A stretch of DNA of 64,000 nt. Origin: Chinchilla lanigera. Lineage: Eukaryota; Chordata; Mammalia; Rodentia; Chinchillidae. This document shows, piece by piece, positions 38,513 to 51,700 of the stretch; within the stretch, counting starts at the first letter, position 1, and the number at the start of each line of letters is the position of its first letter. Position numbers and translations under genes: made by a program. The stretch covers positions 493,128 through 557,127 of the forward strand of contig NW_004955517.1 in the NCBI RefSeq assembly GCF_000276665.1, in the 5' to 3' direction. The notes under the pieces were generated by a model. The model was not told the DNA's origin, did no database searches, and worked only from the letters and a program-made list of their open reading frames with translations.

Positions 38513-38990
38513 CCCTTGGTTCAGGTACTTGGATTGGGAGCCTCTGGGAGGTAATTAGCCTGGATTAGATCTTGAGGGTGGGTCCCTCGTGATAGAACTA
38601 ATGTCCTCAAAAAAATGAGAAAGAGAGAGATGGTGTCTGCTTGTAATCTCACCACTCTGGGAGGCTGAGGCAGGCAGATCAAAAGTTTACACTCAGTCTG
38701 GGCAATTTAAGAGACCCTGTCTCAAAATTTAAAAACAAAAAAGGTCTGGGAATGTAGCTCAGGTGGAAGGCTTTTGATTTAATTCCCTGTACTGGAGGGG
38801 GCAAAGAAAAGGTCGCTCTCGCAGTCAGGAAGATAGCTGTCTAAAAACCAGGAAGAGGCCCTCAGTGCCTGGATTTGCTGAAACCTGGACCTTGGAGTTG
38901 CGACTTTCACAATCACGAGAACTAAATGCTTACTGCTGAAGCCATCCAGTCTGTGGTATTGTGTTATAGCACTTTCAAGGAAGACAAATC
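38513..38990 (+). repeat. MLT1/MST-type MaLR LTR, interrupted by a SINE
   Basis: 'gcctggattagatcttgagg...ggtccctcgtgatagaact' and, after the SINE, 'aaccaggaagaggccctcag', 'gctgaagccatccagtctgt' and 'ggtattgtgttatagcactt' are typical of an old MaLR LTR 3' end. The SINE at 38628-38810 splits it. Confidence 0.7.
38628..38810 (+). repeat. B1-ID composite SINE inside an LTR
   Basis: 'gtctgcttgtaatctcacca', 'gggaggctgaggcaggcaga' and 'agaccctgtctcaaaattta' (B1), then 'gtctgggaatgtagctcagg' (ID). It is nested in the older LTR. Confidence 0.85.
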
Positions 38991-39200
38991 CTTACAATTA
39001 AAGTTCTGTAACACCTTTATATTATTTGTTTATCTCTTTTTGTAATAAAAGAACTCAGACCTCAGACTTCAGATTAAATGAAATGGCTTTATTTTGGTTG
39101 CATTTACTTTTAGTTACTATTTATGAAAGGATGAAGTTGGTTCTTCACTTACGGTAATGCTAGGCATTGCAGCGCAGCAGCCTCTGTGCCGAGTCTTTAT

Positions 39201-39300
39201 TTATTGATTTTTTTGAATTTTTTCCGGTACTGGGAATCGAACTCACGACCTCGCACTTGCCAGGCAGGCGCTGTGCCACTGAGCTAAATCCCCAGCCCCA
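39201..39300 (-). repeat. ID SINE (antisense)
   Basis: 'ccggtactgggaatcgaact', 'gcacttgccaggcaggcgct' and 'ccactgagctaaatccccag'. Flanked by 16-bp duplications tgtgccgagtctttat (39185-39200) and tgtgctgagtctttat (39301-39316), one mismatch. Confidence 0.95.
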
Positions 39301-39316
39301 TGTGCTGAGTCTTTAT

Positions 39317-39740
39317 AATCTACTCTGCCACCCACCCAGGCAACCACCGTCTGGGCTGCATGTCCCGAGAGTGGTTTTGCTTTCTCTTGGGTGTTGTGCA
39401 TATGATGTCATGCAGTAGGTAGCCTTTGGAGTCTGGTTTTTAAACATATTTGAGATTCAGGCCATTGTATCAGTAGTGAGTGGCAGTCCACTGTCAAAGC
39501 TAGCATGGTTTATCTTCACCATTTGAACATTTGGGTTGTTTTCCAGTGTGGGGTGATTACTGATTAAACAACTGTAAATATTTGTGAACAAATTTTGTGT
39601 GAACTTAAATTTTTATTTCTCTGGGGTAAATATCTAGGAGTTGGATTGCTAGGATATATGGTGAGTTTATGCTTAACTTTTTAACAAACTGGCAAAATTT
39701 TTTCTGAGTGGTTGTACCATTTTGTGTTCCTAGAACAAGG
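39317..39740 (-). mobile_element. Old L1 fragment (antisense)
   Basis: 'gtagcctttggagtctggtt', 'aacatttgggttgttttcca', 'gtaaatatctaggagttgga' and 'ttgctaggatatatggtgag' are the familiar reverse-complement words of ancient L1/L1M ORF2-3' UTR sequence. The ID at 39201-39300 inserted into its edge. Confidence 0.7.
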
Positions 39741-41869
39741 TAGAAGAGTTGTAGTTGCTCCATAGTTTTGGTAGCATTTGTTATTTTTAGAAAATAATTT
39801 TTTTATTGATTCTAATAGATGTGTGGCAATTGTTTGCTTTTTGATTTGAAGAGAAAATATTGCATAAATAGTGCCACTGATCCTCAGATATGAAAGAAAT
39901 TGTGTGAGAAGGAGGTAACTGCATGAATTTTGGGAATGACACATTTTTCTGTGTGTCACTGCCATCAGCTAGAGGGTGACTAGCAGGAGGCCATCCTGGA
40001 TCTCTGACGAGTGCAGGCCGCTACACGATAATAGAAAATAATGACCTGCTTTCATGTGGAGGTCATTGAAGTCACTACTATTTTTCCATCTTGTTAGATT
40101 TTGATGAGTAGGACTCAGATTAATTCGACATCATGTGGCATCGTGGAGCATTAGCAGTTTAATCTGGATGCGGTGATGCTGCTGCTGTTAACAACCTGGC
40201 CCTGAGATTGTCTGGACAGCTGCTGAGAAAGATCTCTGCAGAGATGCTAGTCTTGAAACCCAGTGGTGATAACATGAAACAGTAGGAAATGGCTTATCGA
40301 TGGGCTTTTTGGGTTTGTTTGTTTGCTTGTTTTTGGGGTTTTTTGCCGCATAGACTGACTACTGGAAGAGAATTTCCAGAATAAGAGACTGAATGTGAGC
40401 TCTCGTCCAGTTCTTCAGCAGTGCTCTCTGAAGGCTGAGGATAAGGAAGGGCACTTTCTGATCTCTACAGCAAGGGTCACTGAAGCCAGGTGTACTAAAG
40501 GTTTATGAACCATAAAATGTGCTGGAGAAGCAAATAGCCACTAAAGGTCTGCTGGGTGAACTTTGGGGCCAGTGCTAATTTCTGCTGAGACATTGAGTAA
40601 GGCATAGCTCACATTAATTAGTTAAGTTCACCATTCTGGTGTAAATCTTACAGACATTTTAACACTTTAGAAGGGAGTGTGTAATCATGAATATAGTTCA
40701 GTGTTTGAAAATAAAATCAGGCAGAAAATGGTGCCCCCTTCTCCTTAGATGTACCTGTGGTCGGTTCCTCTCCCAGCTCAAGGCAAGTCCTGGTGCCCTT
40801 GCTGCTGGCCGTCTGTGAGACGGGAACCTCGGGGCACGCTGTGTCTGTGATTCGGCTAGAGCCCATCCTTCATCGGCATCTTGTGTGAAAATTAAGTTAG
40901 TGTTGAAGATACTGAACAAGATGCCCAAGAAATCAGGTCCTAAAATAGTTCTCAAACAATTCCTGTGTTCAATTTATAAAATCCTCGGACAAGTGCAGAC
41001 TCATTGGTATAATTCAGAATATGGCAGATACTTAAATTAAAAAATGATTATTTTATCTCTTCTCATCACTGAAGCCATTCACCTAAGGTTACCACTATTA
41101 AGGCTTTGATATTATCCCACCCATTAAATTACATAAGTATAAAGTTATAAAACCTGCAGTATACCAGCTTCTCCTTTCTGTTTTTCAAGGAAATGGAGTG
41201 ATTGTGTACAGATTCGTCTGTTTCACGTCAGCGCAAAACACAGACATTCTTTCTGGCACGCGCACAGATCTCTCCATTCTTTATCATTCGCTGCTGTACA
41301 GCTAAAGCGATCTTCACTTCATCGAATCATTCCATTCACAGAGGTTTTTCAAAACTGTTGGTAGGGCTTCTTTTGTTTTGAACTTGTTTTATTTTACTTT
41401 GTTTGTTACAAACCACATCACCACAAATATCTTAAATTGTTTTTCAAGAGACCACAGCCAGTAAGACCAAATAGAAATTTTAGGACAAAATGGGTAGACC
41501 AGATCATTTTTCAGACTGTTTCAGACATTTTCATATGGAAAGTTTTCTCACGGAAGTTCAGGATGCCTTGCTGTTTAATGTGTTCCTTTTAATCTGCAGA
41601 GGCCCCGTGCTGAACGCAGTGACACGGGAAGCCCGGACTCCCCCGTGGGGGGGAGCTGTGCTGGACGACATGGTTGCCATTAGGTGCATGGAGCTGTATA
41701 AACTTCAAGAAAGTAAATGCACTCAGTCCCTCAGTCTCAAGAGCCTCTTTCAACAGTCCCACGGGACTTGGGCTGCCAAGATAGGTAGCCCGTCAGCGTG
41801 CAGAGTTGCACTGGACAGAACGGCTGCCAGTGGGGGATGATGTCACACCTTCTACATTGAGGTCAGGGC

Positions 41870-42060
41870 TCTGTGCAACCGGTCAGGTGATCTTGGGAAG
41901 GTTACTTTCCCATTCTGAGTCTCAGCATCCTTGTCAATGAGGTGAATATAATACTAGCTTTTACTTCTGTTCTCTTGTGAAGATTAAACCCAATAATATT
42001 AAGTGCTTAACACCTTGCCTAGGACATAAATAAATGTCCAAGACATAGAAGCTATTGTTC
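41870..42060 (+). repeat. MIR SINE relic
   Basis: 'gtgatcttgggaaggttact', 'cattctgagtctcagcatcc', 'gaggtgaatataatactagc' and 'aagtgcttaacaccttgcct...aataaatgtcc' follow MIR closely in order. Confidence 0.8.
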
Positions 42061-43189
42061 TTTTCGCAGTGTTTTGTGCTCCTTCTTTTTCTCTTTTGGG
42101 AGAAGGGAAATGCTATATTACTTCGCTTAAAGCTAATAACTGCAAGATATTGTTGACCTAATTTCCAGCTACACAAACAGAAGACAGTATTGTAGGCTGC
42201 AAAAAACCCATCCGTCTGTCAGCCTGGTACCTTCTTTTTTTCTTTCTTTTTTTAATGTGCTGTCCCTGAGAAACATGATAGAATTTGTTTTACGTCTCTT
42301 TTGTTAGGAAGTAACCCTTCTGGCTTTGTTAGAAGTGTGGTTTGTAATAATTGTGCCCACCCCAGATGGCTCCTGAAAACCCTTTGAAATGCCATCTGTC
42401 AGGCGTGTGTCCAGCCGGCAGCCTGTCATTCTGCTATAAGAAAAGAGGAGGCAGGGCCCCTCCTTCAGTCCTCCCGCCCAGCATTGCTGAATGGAGCCGG
42501 TACATTGGCACAGGCCCAGCTCAGGCTGCTCCGAGAATAACCGGAGCAAACCCCTCCTCCCTGCTGCGTGAAATGGTTTTGTCTGGGTGATAAACCCTGG
42601 AGGCTTGTGGGTGGACACTCACCCGCCTACTCACCCCTTTCCCTGCAGCTTAGAGGCCATGCAAAGCATATTTATTTACATGGGAATGATGGCTCTGCTA
42701 GTTTCATGTTTCCTCTAAAATGTAGCATTTTTGAGGTTCTTGATTATATAAAATCCTTTCAGGAAATTAAGAACCTGGGATGGTTGTTGTCTTTAAAGGA
42801 AGTCTGTCAAGTGGGATGGGCAAACATGGTTGAAAAGAAACGGTAAAGATGTCTGCAGAAGAAGGGGGGAACTAACAACGTCTGGCCCAGGAAGACTTCA
42901 AAGGCCCACAGATCTTTCCTTTGGTTTTATTTTATCCTCATTTTAGTGGGAGAAGCGTAGAAGCTGAGTAGGAGAGTTGCCATGCAGAGCATGTTTAGGA
43001 AGATCCTCTCACCGCACATTTCAGAGAAGTTCCATTCTTGCACCGCCCTGGCAGTCCCAGCATGATGTAGACCTAGGTGTGCTTCACAGGTGGCCAGCTG
43101 AGTAGCTTTCACACTTGGCTCTAAGACCACACACGTGTGTATGCACACACACATGCACACACACTTTGCCTCTGCCTGACTGGGTGCTG

Positions 43190-44430
43190 CTTCTTGGTCT
43201 TCCTTTAAGGTTTTGTCCTACTCCTGGCTTCTGAAAATTGGGAAGTCTTGGTGTCCATTGCAAACTTCATGCCTCTTTCTTCTACCCCTTCTCTTTAGTT
43301 TCTCTGCCTTCAAATGCCCTTGGTTCGCTGGTAACTGATCACTCCTAAATTTCTGTTCCAACCTTAACTCTGACCTTTAGACTTACAAGGTCACTTGTCC
43401 TTCAACTCTATCCTAAATAATCTCAGCCTTAACACATCTCCAGAGTGAACTCTTGATCTCTGGATTTCCTCCCCTACAAAACCATTTTCCCCAATTTTCT
43501 CAATATTTATAAATGGTACACCCATTTGCCCAGATGAAATAAGAAGGCAGTCTTTACTCTTATTCCATGCATTCTATATCTTATCCATTTGCAAATTCTG
43601 TCACTTATGTCTTCAAAATATATAGCTAGTTTGATATCAGTTGACATAGTATTTTTAATAATTATCCTATGGATAATGTTACAGTTATTTAATATATTCA
43701 TGAGTTATAATACAAAAGCGACCACTTCCTTACCACTTGTATCGTATTATTCTCATCCACACCAAGTTCTCTCTCCTGGACACTATGACAGCCATCTAAC
43801 TAGTCTCCTTGCTTCTGTAATTGCCCACCTCCCGCTACTGTGCCCATGGCCTGCTTTCTGTAATGCCAGAGATCTTTTTTAAAATGAATACTGTATTTAG
43901 GCACCACCTTACTCAAAAGCTTGTCATGATTTCCTATTATCCCTAGAATAAAATCTGAAGTATCTTCTGTGGCCTGCATCCTGTGCCTTTGCTTTCATTT
44001 CCAGCCTCATTTCCATCATGGAGCTGCACAGCACCCAGCGTTGACCCTTCCTCTGCTTGCTCTGCGGATTCCCAGGGGCTGAGGATGAGAGTGCGTTCAG
44101 CCGTCCCATTGTCCTGGGATGCTTTCCATCGCTTTGCATGAGCCAGGCTTGCTTTCTTCTCTCACCTACCTAAAATTCCTTCCTTCCCTGCTGCTGAGCT
44201 AGATTCCCCCTGAAAGGTCTCTAGCCCTTTAGCCTACATTGCTTCAAGATGCCATCTAACATTTTAACCCACAGAATTATTTCTATATGAAATTATGTGC
44301 TGTTTTTATCCACACGTTATTTTCTCTCAGTAACATATAAACTTCATTAAAGTAAGGATTTTGTCTTATTTAGCAGTGTTTTCTCAGTGTTTGGCTTGTT
44401 TAGGGACCTTTGAACATATTTATTAAATAA
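43190..44430 (+). repeat. Long L2 LINE relic (3' end)
   Basis: Over about 1.2 kb the order matches L2: 'ctaactagtctccttgcttc', 'ttgtcatgatttcctattat', 'tagaataaaatctgaagtat', 'catttccagcctcatttcca', then 'acttcattaaagtaaggatt' and a terminal 'tttattaaataaatgaa'. Coding capacity is lost. Confidence 0.75.
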
Positions 44431-44589
44431 ATGAAACATACAATGGCACATACACATATATGCATGTACACATATATGTGTATAGTATCAGATTATTATA
44501 GTGGGATTTGAACTGTGAAAGTCAGTCAACTCACTTCATTCTAACAAGAATATAAACTGTGGTATCTACTGACAATTACTGAACTAATC

Positions 44590-44760
44590 CCTCTAAGGAA
44601 TTGTCTTATTCAGTACACACAGCGAACACCTATGGTGTAAGTGCGGGTATTAGCTGTGTTTCACTGTGGAAACGCTGAGAAGTAACAGAAACTAAGGAGC
44701 ATGTCTGAGACCACAGTTTGAGGATCCAGACAGTGAGCCTGTCCTCACTCAGACCCTTGC
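44590..44760 (-). repeat. MIR SINE relic (antisense)
   Basis: 'attagctgtgtttcactgtgg' and 'gaaacgctgagaagtaacag' then 'catgtctgagaccacagttt' fit the reverse of MIR. Weak. Confidence 0.5.
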
Positions 44761-45406
44761 TCTTCAACATCATATGAAACTCCTTCTAATTTCCTTGAGA
44801 ACTAAGTCACAGTGTGCCTGACACTTGAGAAGGAGCCGTAGGTGTTGTGAATGATCTATTACCCACCACAGTGCCAGAAGTGAGAACAAATAAGAAGAGA
44901 GTATAAGAGTAGATCTGTGGAAACAAACAGAAGCAAATTTCTTTGCCTGTAGAAAGCCCCCCGTATGCTGAGCATAAGAAGCAGACATTGCAGTACAACC
45001 ATTGTGTGAACAGTTTGCAGGTATTTAAAACATTCAGATTACAGATATTTTCAAAGTTCAGTACACTTAAGCCTGAGAAAAGTGTGCAACAGGTCTGAGG
45101 TTTTTGACTGAGGGCAACTGTGGCTGTCTGAGGCAGGTGTGTGCACGTGGTCATTCCTATAGGCAGAGGGTGAGAGTGCACAGTGCTAGGAATGTGGAAG
45201 CTGCTAGGCACGTACAGCAGTTACTTAGTGGCTGTAAAGTTAAAAGAAAAAGCATCATTGGAATAGGGAAAAATCCATACTTACTAGAAAGGAAAACCTT
45301 AAACCACTATCATTGATATAATGATGCTTTGCAAACTAAGTGCTGGTCGTATCACCTGATGTGTGTAGAAGCAGAAATCACAATTTTTGCTTTGTTTTGA
45401 TCTTCC

Positions 45407-45476
45407 GGTGCTAGTACGCATGGTATAATTGCTTAGCATTTAATATAGGTGCTAGTACATGCGGTATAATTGCACC
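45407..45476. repeat. 41-bp direct duplication
   Basis: 'ggtgctagtac' plus 'ggtataattgc' occurs at 45407 and again at 45448 with minor changes. Confidence 0.85.
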
Positions 45477-46180
45477 TTAGCTTCTTTACTTGCTTTATGT
45501 CTAAGTAACATTTTGCACATTGTGCCATACTTTTGCTTGAGGCTGGGTTAAAATGATAGATCTGCAGCCCAGAACCTTGGCTGGCTGAACTTAGTTCTGT
45601 ATTATTTCTTAAGAGAAACTGTTACATTTATTAGGCATTGAGAATATGACCACATTAATTCAAGGAGATAATTTTTCTACCAAATGCAGTGTCCTTTCTC
45701 TGTAGACAAAACTCATGGGTGGCCTGTTTACCGAGCATATCCCGTGGAGAGCCAGCAGCATTTTAACCCCAGGGAGATGTGCATCCACAGAACTCAGGCA
45801 GTCCTGTTTCTCTAGTGATATGTTTATGCAGTGGGTGTCATATTCTTCAAAGGGCTTATTACATTGGAACTTGCCAGATGCAGTGAGAAGCACAAGGATT
45901 TTAAGGCCTGTGATAAAAATACAAATTCCTTAAACTCTGAGCTTAGGGTAGATGATTGTAGTATTTACTTGAGTACTAAAAGCTGCTAGTAGAAAATCTT
46001 GTCTGTGTAATATCCAATTCACCTATTTGATTCAGTACATTTTTAAGAAGTGGTGAACCTGTCTGGGTTCCTGACTGCAGGGGCACTTGAGGATGCTATT
46101 CTGCTAGTAGGAAGTTGCCTCTCCCAGGTCTCTGTCTGGACAGGTAAGTGGCAGATAAGTTGGCTTACTGAGCAGGTTAG

Positions 46181-46468
<288 letters not shown>

Positions 46469-47040
46469 TAATGGGATTACAGGGCTCCTTGCTATGGGTA
46501 AAATAATAAAATACGTGGAATAGGGTTGTGGAGCTCTTTAAAATGATTTATCTTCCTCCAAAAGTTTTCTCTTTTAGTCTATTAATTTAAATAAGTATGC
46601 TTTGTTTTTTAATATGGACATATGTGATATTCTAACAGAGGAAGAAGAATCATGGGTAATGGCAAAATATGACCTTGTAGGTAGTGCTGTTTTCATTTGA
46701 AGGAATAAAACACATTCTTTTCACGTGCTAGTTTTTAATGTATTTTAGTAGAAAATACATTTATATAGATATATTCACATAGTTCATAAGGCAAAGTATT
46801 TTTATGATAGTAGAAATAGAGTAATAATTATTATTTTTAATAAGTAATCTTCATTTACCTGTTTGCCATTTGCCAAATTTTCACCTTAATATTATAAGCT
46901 ATGTTATGAACAACTGGTGGTTTTTGATTACTTTTCTGAAGTTTCTTTAGGTAAATAGAAAATGTGTGCACATGTATGTGTTTTTATGTCTTGCCTGCTT
47001 GTACAGTACACACTGCTTGGCTTCTTGCTCTTTTTGTTTA

Positions 47041-48420
47041 ACCTAGTCTCTTAGGAGGTCTTTCCAGTTCAGTAACAGAGCACCTCTTCCATTCTTTGTA
47101 TGATTTCTTTGTTTGAGTATATCATAATTTATTTAACTAGTTCCTCCTAGAAAAACACTTGGGTTATTTTGATTTTTTTATCTATCAGAACACTGCTGTA
47201 TTTAATAATGTGAGCATATATCATTTCACACATGTAAAACTATAATATAGGCTGAGATCCCACACATGGGATCAATAGGTCAAAAACAAATGTGGGGAGA
47301 AAGTTGCATTTCCCTTATTTATTTATTTTATATTTTACTTTATTATTATTATTATTATTATTTTTTTTTTTTTTTTTGGTTTTTCTCCGGTACCGGGAGC
47401 CGAACTCACGACCTTGCGCTTGCCAGGCAGGCGCTTTGCCACTGAGCTAAATCCCCAGCCCTATTTTACTTTATTGAACTGGTTTTTCATAAATGGATAT
47501 TTATCTAAGTTGATTTTTAATTTTTTAAAATTTTAATTAACATAATAATTATATGTGTATGGTATTTGGTGTTTGTTACATGTATAAAATGTGTAGTGAT
47601 CTGACCAGAGTAATTGGCATACCCATCACTACAACAGTTATCATTTCTTGGTCAGGAATATTTGAAATCCTCTCTACTATTCTGAAATATGTAATTAATT
47701 TTGTCTAATATGGTTATTTACTCTACTCTGGATCCGAACTTTAGTAGTGATCCTCCTCTCTAGCTGTATCCCTCTTTCGTGGACGCCCCTAGCCTCTCCC
47801 TACCTCAATCTCCTCCCCAGTCTCTGTTGTCACTGTCTGTGCTCTACTCTGTAGGATCAGCTCCTTTGGTTTTCACAAACATGACAGCCTAAGGCACGTA
47901 TCTTGTGAGCCTGAATTACTTCACAGAGCCTTCATGTTACCCATGATGCCACCAGTGACAGGGGTGTGTCTTGTTGTGGCTGGATAATAGTCTGTTGCAT
48001 ATGTAAAGCACATTTTCTATATCCAGTCGTATGTCCCTGCACAACTAGGTTGATTCCATACCCTTGCTGTTTTCTAAGTAGAGATAAGCATGGAAGTGTA
48101 GTCACACCTTTAACACATTTTGCTTTCCTTTGGGTATCCAGTCAGTAGTGGAATTGCTAAATATATGGTTGTTCTGTTTCTAGTTTTCTAAGGCTGTTCC
48201 ATACTGGTTTCCATAATGGCTATACTAACTTATATTCAATATGTAAAGGGTCTCTTATCTCCATATCTTTAGTAGCATTTATTTTTGATCTTTTCAGTAA
48301 TAGCCATTCTAACTGGAATGACATGTAATCTCACTGTGGTTTTGTTTGCATTTTTGAGATTAATGATGTTGGGTTTATTTTTCTTGCTTGGTCATTTGTA
48401 CGTCGTCTAAATTTTTTTTC
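47041..48420 (-). mobile_element. L1M-type LINE fragments (antisense), split by an ID
   Basis: 47500-48420 contains 'tttgttacatgtataaaatg', 'cagagtaattggcataccca', 'aaatcctctctactattctg', 'ctttgggtatccagtcagta' and 'ctggtttccataatggctat', the reversed 3' UTR and 3' ORF2 signature of an old L1M. 47041-47330 is similar reversed old LINE sequence ('ggtctttccagttcagtaac', 'tgggatcaataggtcaaaaa') and may be part of the same or another insertion. The ID at 47345-47461 separates them. Confidence 0.7.
47345..47461 (-). repeat. ID SINE (antisense), well preserved
   Basis: Reversed tail of (ATT)n and T run, then 'tctccggtaccgggagccga', 'acgaccttgcgcttgccagg', 'cgctttgccactgagctaaa'. Perfect 14-bp target duplication tattttactttatt at 47331-47344 and 47462-47475, suggesting a fairly recent insertion. 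Confidence 0.95.
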
Positions 48421-49053
48421 TGAAGGCTACTGTAGCTTGATTATTCTCTAGAGTGTTCTTTAATGAGACAGAAGTGGCATAGTAAGATGTACTAACTTAG
48501 TCAAATTATTACTTTGGTCAGTTATATGTATAAACTCTTAAAATTTAGATGTATTATGTTATCACAAGGGCATTTTAAATATTAGGTTTAAAAACAAAAG
48601 ATAAGAAGTTGATTATTATTTTATTTGGAATAGCATAGCTTTGATGTGATGAAAGCCCCCAGTACAGAGTGCCTAGAAGTCAAGGAATCATGAATTTTAG
48701 GTCTGCAGTTTCTGGTGTGGTTGTCTCTGGAAAAGCAAGGGCACACCAATAGCGTGGTCCAAATTGTATACATACATGGGACGGTATTTATGTGCTCCTC
48801 AAGTAGCTGATTGTGAACCTAGGAGTATAACGTTTGGCTACTGCTAATTATCAGTAGGAAATGAATGTAGCTAGGTGGCCTCTGGGCTGGATGAGGATAT
48901 GTGAGGAAGGACCAGTAGTACGGTGAGGAGGGGAAGGTAGTCAAGTGTGCATGAGGAGTTTCTTGTTCATTTGAATCTACCTAAAATCACCACCACTTCA
49001 GTAGAGCAAGTGCAAACCCTTCTTGGTTAGTAGATAGTGAATTGTTCTTATCT

Positions 49054-49162
49054 ATTGCATTTATTTTTTTGTTTGTTTGTTTGTTTTGTGTACCGAGAAT
49101 CAAACTCAGGACCTTGTGCTTGCCAGGCAGGTGCTGTGCCGTTGAGCTGTATCCCTGTCCCT
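49054..49162 (-). repeat. ID SINE (antisense)
   Basis: (GTTT)n reversed tail, then 'accgagaatcaaactcagga', 'ccttgtgcttgccaggcagg' and 'gttgagctgtatccctgtcc'. Flanks gaattgttcttatct (49039-49053) and gaagtgttcttatct (49163-49177) match at 14 of 15. Confidence 0.95.
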
Positions 49163-49439
49163 GAAGTGTTCTTATCTGACTCAATCTGAGGAGCATGAGT
49201 TCCCAAATACACAATGTCTGTTTACATTTTTGGAGAGACACAACAAAAGAGTGTAGGATGGGAAGGAAAAGGCTGATGATTTAATCAACAATTTTATTTG
49301 GAGAAAGACTTTAGAGAAAGACTATACTCAGTGTTTGTGTCACAGATTATATATAGGCTGAGTAGGTTCTTTTTCTCAATTAATTCATCATGCAACAAGA
49401 CTAGCTGTTCCTTTTACTGACTTTTTGGATGGGAATGCT

Positions 49440-49550
49440 GAGATCAAGAGCATTTTGTAACTGTTTCAAGGCTGTATAGCTGTTGCTGGATCAGGAACCA
49501 AACCCAGCTCCATTTGACTTTCAGATCCTGTACTCTTTCCTGAACATCCC
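49440..49550 (-). repeat. MIR SINE relic (antisense)
   Basis: 'gtaactgtttcaaggctgta', 'gctgttgctggatcaggaac' and 'aaacccagctccatttgact' match the reverse of MIR. Confidence 0.65.
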
Positions 49551-49989
49551 AAGAATATCCTGGGTGTAACAAATAACCCATTAGTACTTCAGTGTAAGTT
49601 GCTGATGTTTAGGAATAAGGAGGTAAATATTTTTCAGAAAATATCAGCTGTCTTAAATAAGACTGTCTTTTTGTGAATGCTAGTTGGTTATTTTAGAGTC
49701 TTATGTCTCAAGTTAATCCTCTGTACCTTTTATCGATTTGAATATGTAGTGTTCAGCCTTTGATCTTTTAGTGGTTTAATTTCTCTACCCTATGAGCTGG
49801 CTCATAATTTCTTGGAACCAACAGCGGTATATTGTATTGACTCATGCAAGTGGAGAGACAGCAAAGTGCAATTTTTGTTAAATGTCAGATACTGTTCTGA
49901 GAGCAGTGCTAATAAGTTCCTTTGCCTGGCCTCCCTTGCCCAGCCCTTGATGCTGTCTGCTGTGGACCCTAAGGAGCAGACAGGCTCTG

Positions 49990-50220
49990 TGTCACAAGCC
50001 CTAGATTTTGCCACAAGCCCTCAGCTGTTGGGCCATGTGTCCTTTGGCAAGTTACTTAATGTTCCATGTATCCATTTTCCCTTTGGTAAAATGAGGATAG
50101 TCATAGGGCTTCCTCCTAGGTAGACTAAATGAGACAGTAATGGAAAGGGCTTCGTCAAGTGCTTCACACACGTAACCTCTCCGTCAGCATTAGCTCTCTT
50201 ATTTACACATAAGACTGGTT
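49990..50220 (+). repeat. MIR SINE relic
   Basis: 'ctttggcaagttacttaatg', 'ccctttggtaaaatgagga', 'ctaaatgagacagtaatgga' and 'caagtgcttcacac' are ordered as in MIR. Confidence 0.75.
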
Positions 50221-50439
50221 GGAAATTGCTGCCACAGTGGACTCCCACCCTTTCTTTTCTAGTAGGCAAACCAGCGGATTTGGCAGTAAAACAGCTCTAC
50301 TTACTTCGTGGTGCTAACCATCTTTTTACCTCACTGCCTTTCTCCTGGCCTCTAGCAAGGCCAGAGAGGAAAAGTCTAGCACCACACCAGAGAGCATTCT
50401 GTAATGCAAGACTCTTGTCAAATTCTAAGTAAAAGTAGT

Positions 50440-50822
50440 AAAGGTGCTTGCTGCTGTGGCATGGGTAGGTGTCTCGCAGAGGCCTGGGCGTGGTCCCCCA
50501 GCCCGGGGCACTCTTGGAGATGGCAGAGCCTGTAAGAGATGGGGCCTAGTTGGACGTCCTCCAGTCCTGCTGGGGTCGTGCCCTTGAAGGGGACATTGAG
50601 ATGTTGGTGCCTCCTCTCTGCTTCCCAGCCAAGTGAGGTGAGCAGATGGCGCCATCATCCATTTCCCACAACGATGTGTTGCTCTGCCACAAGCCCAAAG
50701 CAAAAGGTTTAATCGCTTGTGGACTGGATTCCCCGAGACTCTGAGCCAGGTAAAACTGTCCTTGTTTAAAAGTGGAGCATCTTAACTATTTTGTTATAGT
50801 AATGGAAAACCAACGAACACAG
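50440..50822 (+). repeat. Old MaLR (MST/MLT1-like) LTR
   Basis: 'gagatggggcctagttggac', 'gagcagatggcgccatcatc' and the 3' end 'ccccgagactctgagccagg...tattttgttatagtaatgga...aaaccaacgaacaca' correspond to a diverged MaLR LTR. Confidence 0.65.
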
Positions 50823-51217
50823 TGATACAAAACCCCACAGTGAAGAGCTTAAAATATGCAAGTCCAAGTTGCTTGTTTTCTTCCCTGTAGGTAGCCATTG
50901 TTTAGAAATCTAGCACAAATGTTCAGAAAATATATGTGCACAGCATAGGTATTCTTATTTACTTGACTTTGTTCTTGCCCTTTGCACTTACTATGCCTTG
51001 GAGATCTTTTCACATTACCCCATGCAATTTTACCTTTTTCTTTATAAATGCTGCTCAGTATCTAAGTACTGATGTGGACATGCTTACTTTATTGAGCTAG
51101 TCTTCTGCAGGTGGACATTTAGGGTGCCCTCTGCCTCACAACCTGCCATAGGGCTCCGCGTGCACTGTGACTTTCTGTTCCTGGCAGTGTGGTGTGTGTT
51201 GGTTAGTGTGATTTCCT

Positions 51218-51310
51218 TTGAGACAGGGTCTTGCTCTGTTGCCAGCCTGGTCCTAAATTCCTGGGCTCAACTAGTTCTTGTGCCTGAGATTTTAAGTGCT
51301 CAAAAGCTCT
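51218..51310 (-). repeat. Truncated B1/7SL-like SINE (antisense)
   Basis: 'gagacagggtcttgctctgt', 'ctggtcctaaattcctgggc' and 'tcaactagttcttgtgcctg' are the reverse of a 7SL-type SINE head. More diverged than the other B1 copies. Confidence 0.7.
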
Positions 51311-51459
51311 TAATGCATGAACAGTTTGTGTCAGTGAATATTTATTGTGCACTGATTTCCTCTCAAGGCTAAGGATATGATGTGTAGGACAGAACACCAA
51401 AGCAGCTCTGCCTTGGAGGGTGCCTATACTTGGTAGTTACTATTTTTTTGCTAGCTCTG

Positions 51460-51700
51460 TGCAGTACCAATTATGTGCTGAATGTTCTCAGAGGCATTTG
51501 ACGTACCATTTTATTTAATCCTCCTAACCAGCCTATACATTGGGTTTTGCTTAATTTAAGCTCATTTTACAAAAGAGCAACGGAACTCTCAGAGATGCCA
51601 GTGATTTTTGCCGTGTTCGCATGGTGAGCCAAACACAGAGCTGGGTGCACACCCGGTTCCTCTGGCCCTAGGGTCTGTAGTCTACAGTGCCACAGGCTGG
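51460..51700 (-). repeat. MIR SINE relic (antisense)
   Basis: 'caattatgtgctgaatgttc', 'atttaatcctcctaaccagc', 'cattttacaaaagagcaacg' and 'gtgagccaaacacagagctg' are a full-length reversed MIR in order. Confidence 0.8.

Noticed and set aside
41490..41840. 116-codon open frame on the + strand
   Set aside because: No splice sites with matching phase to the MAGI1 exons and no known motif; treated as chance.
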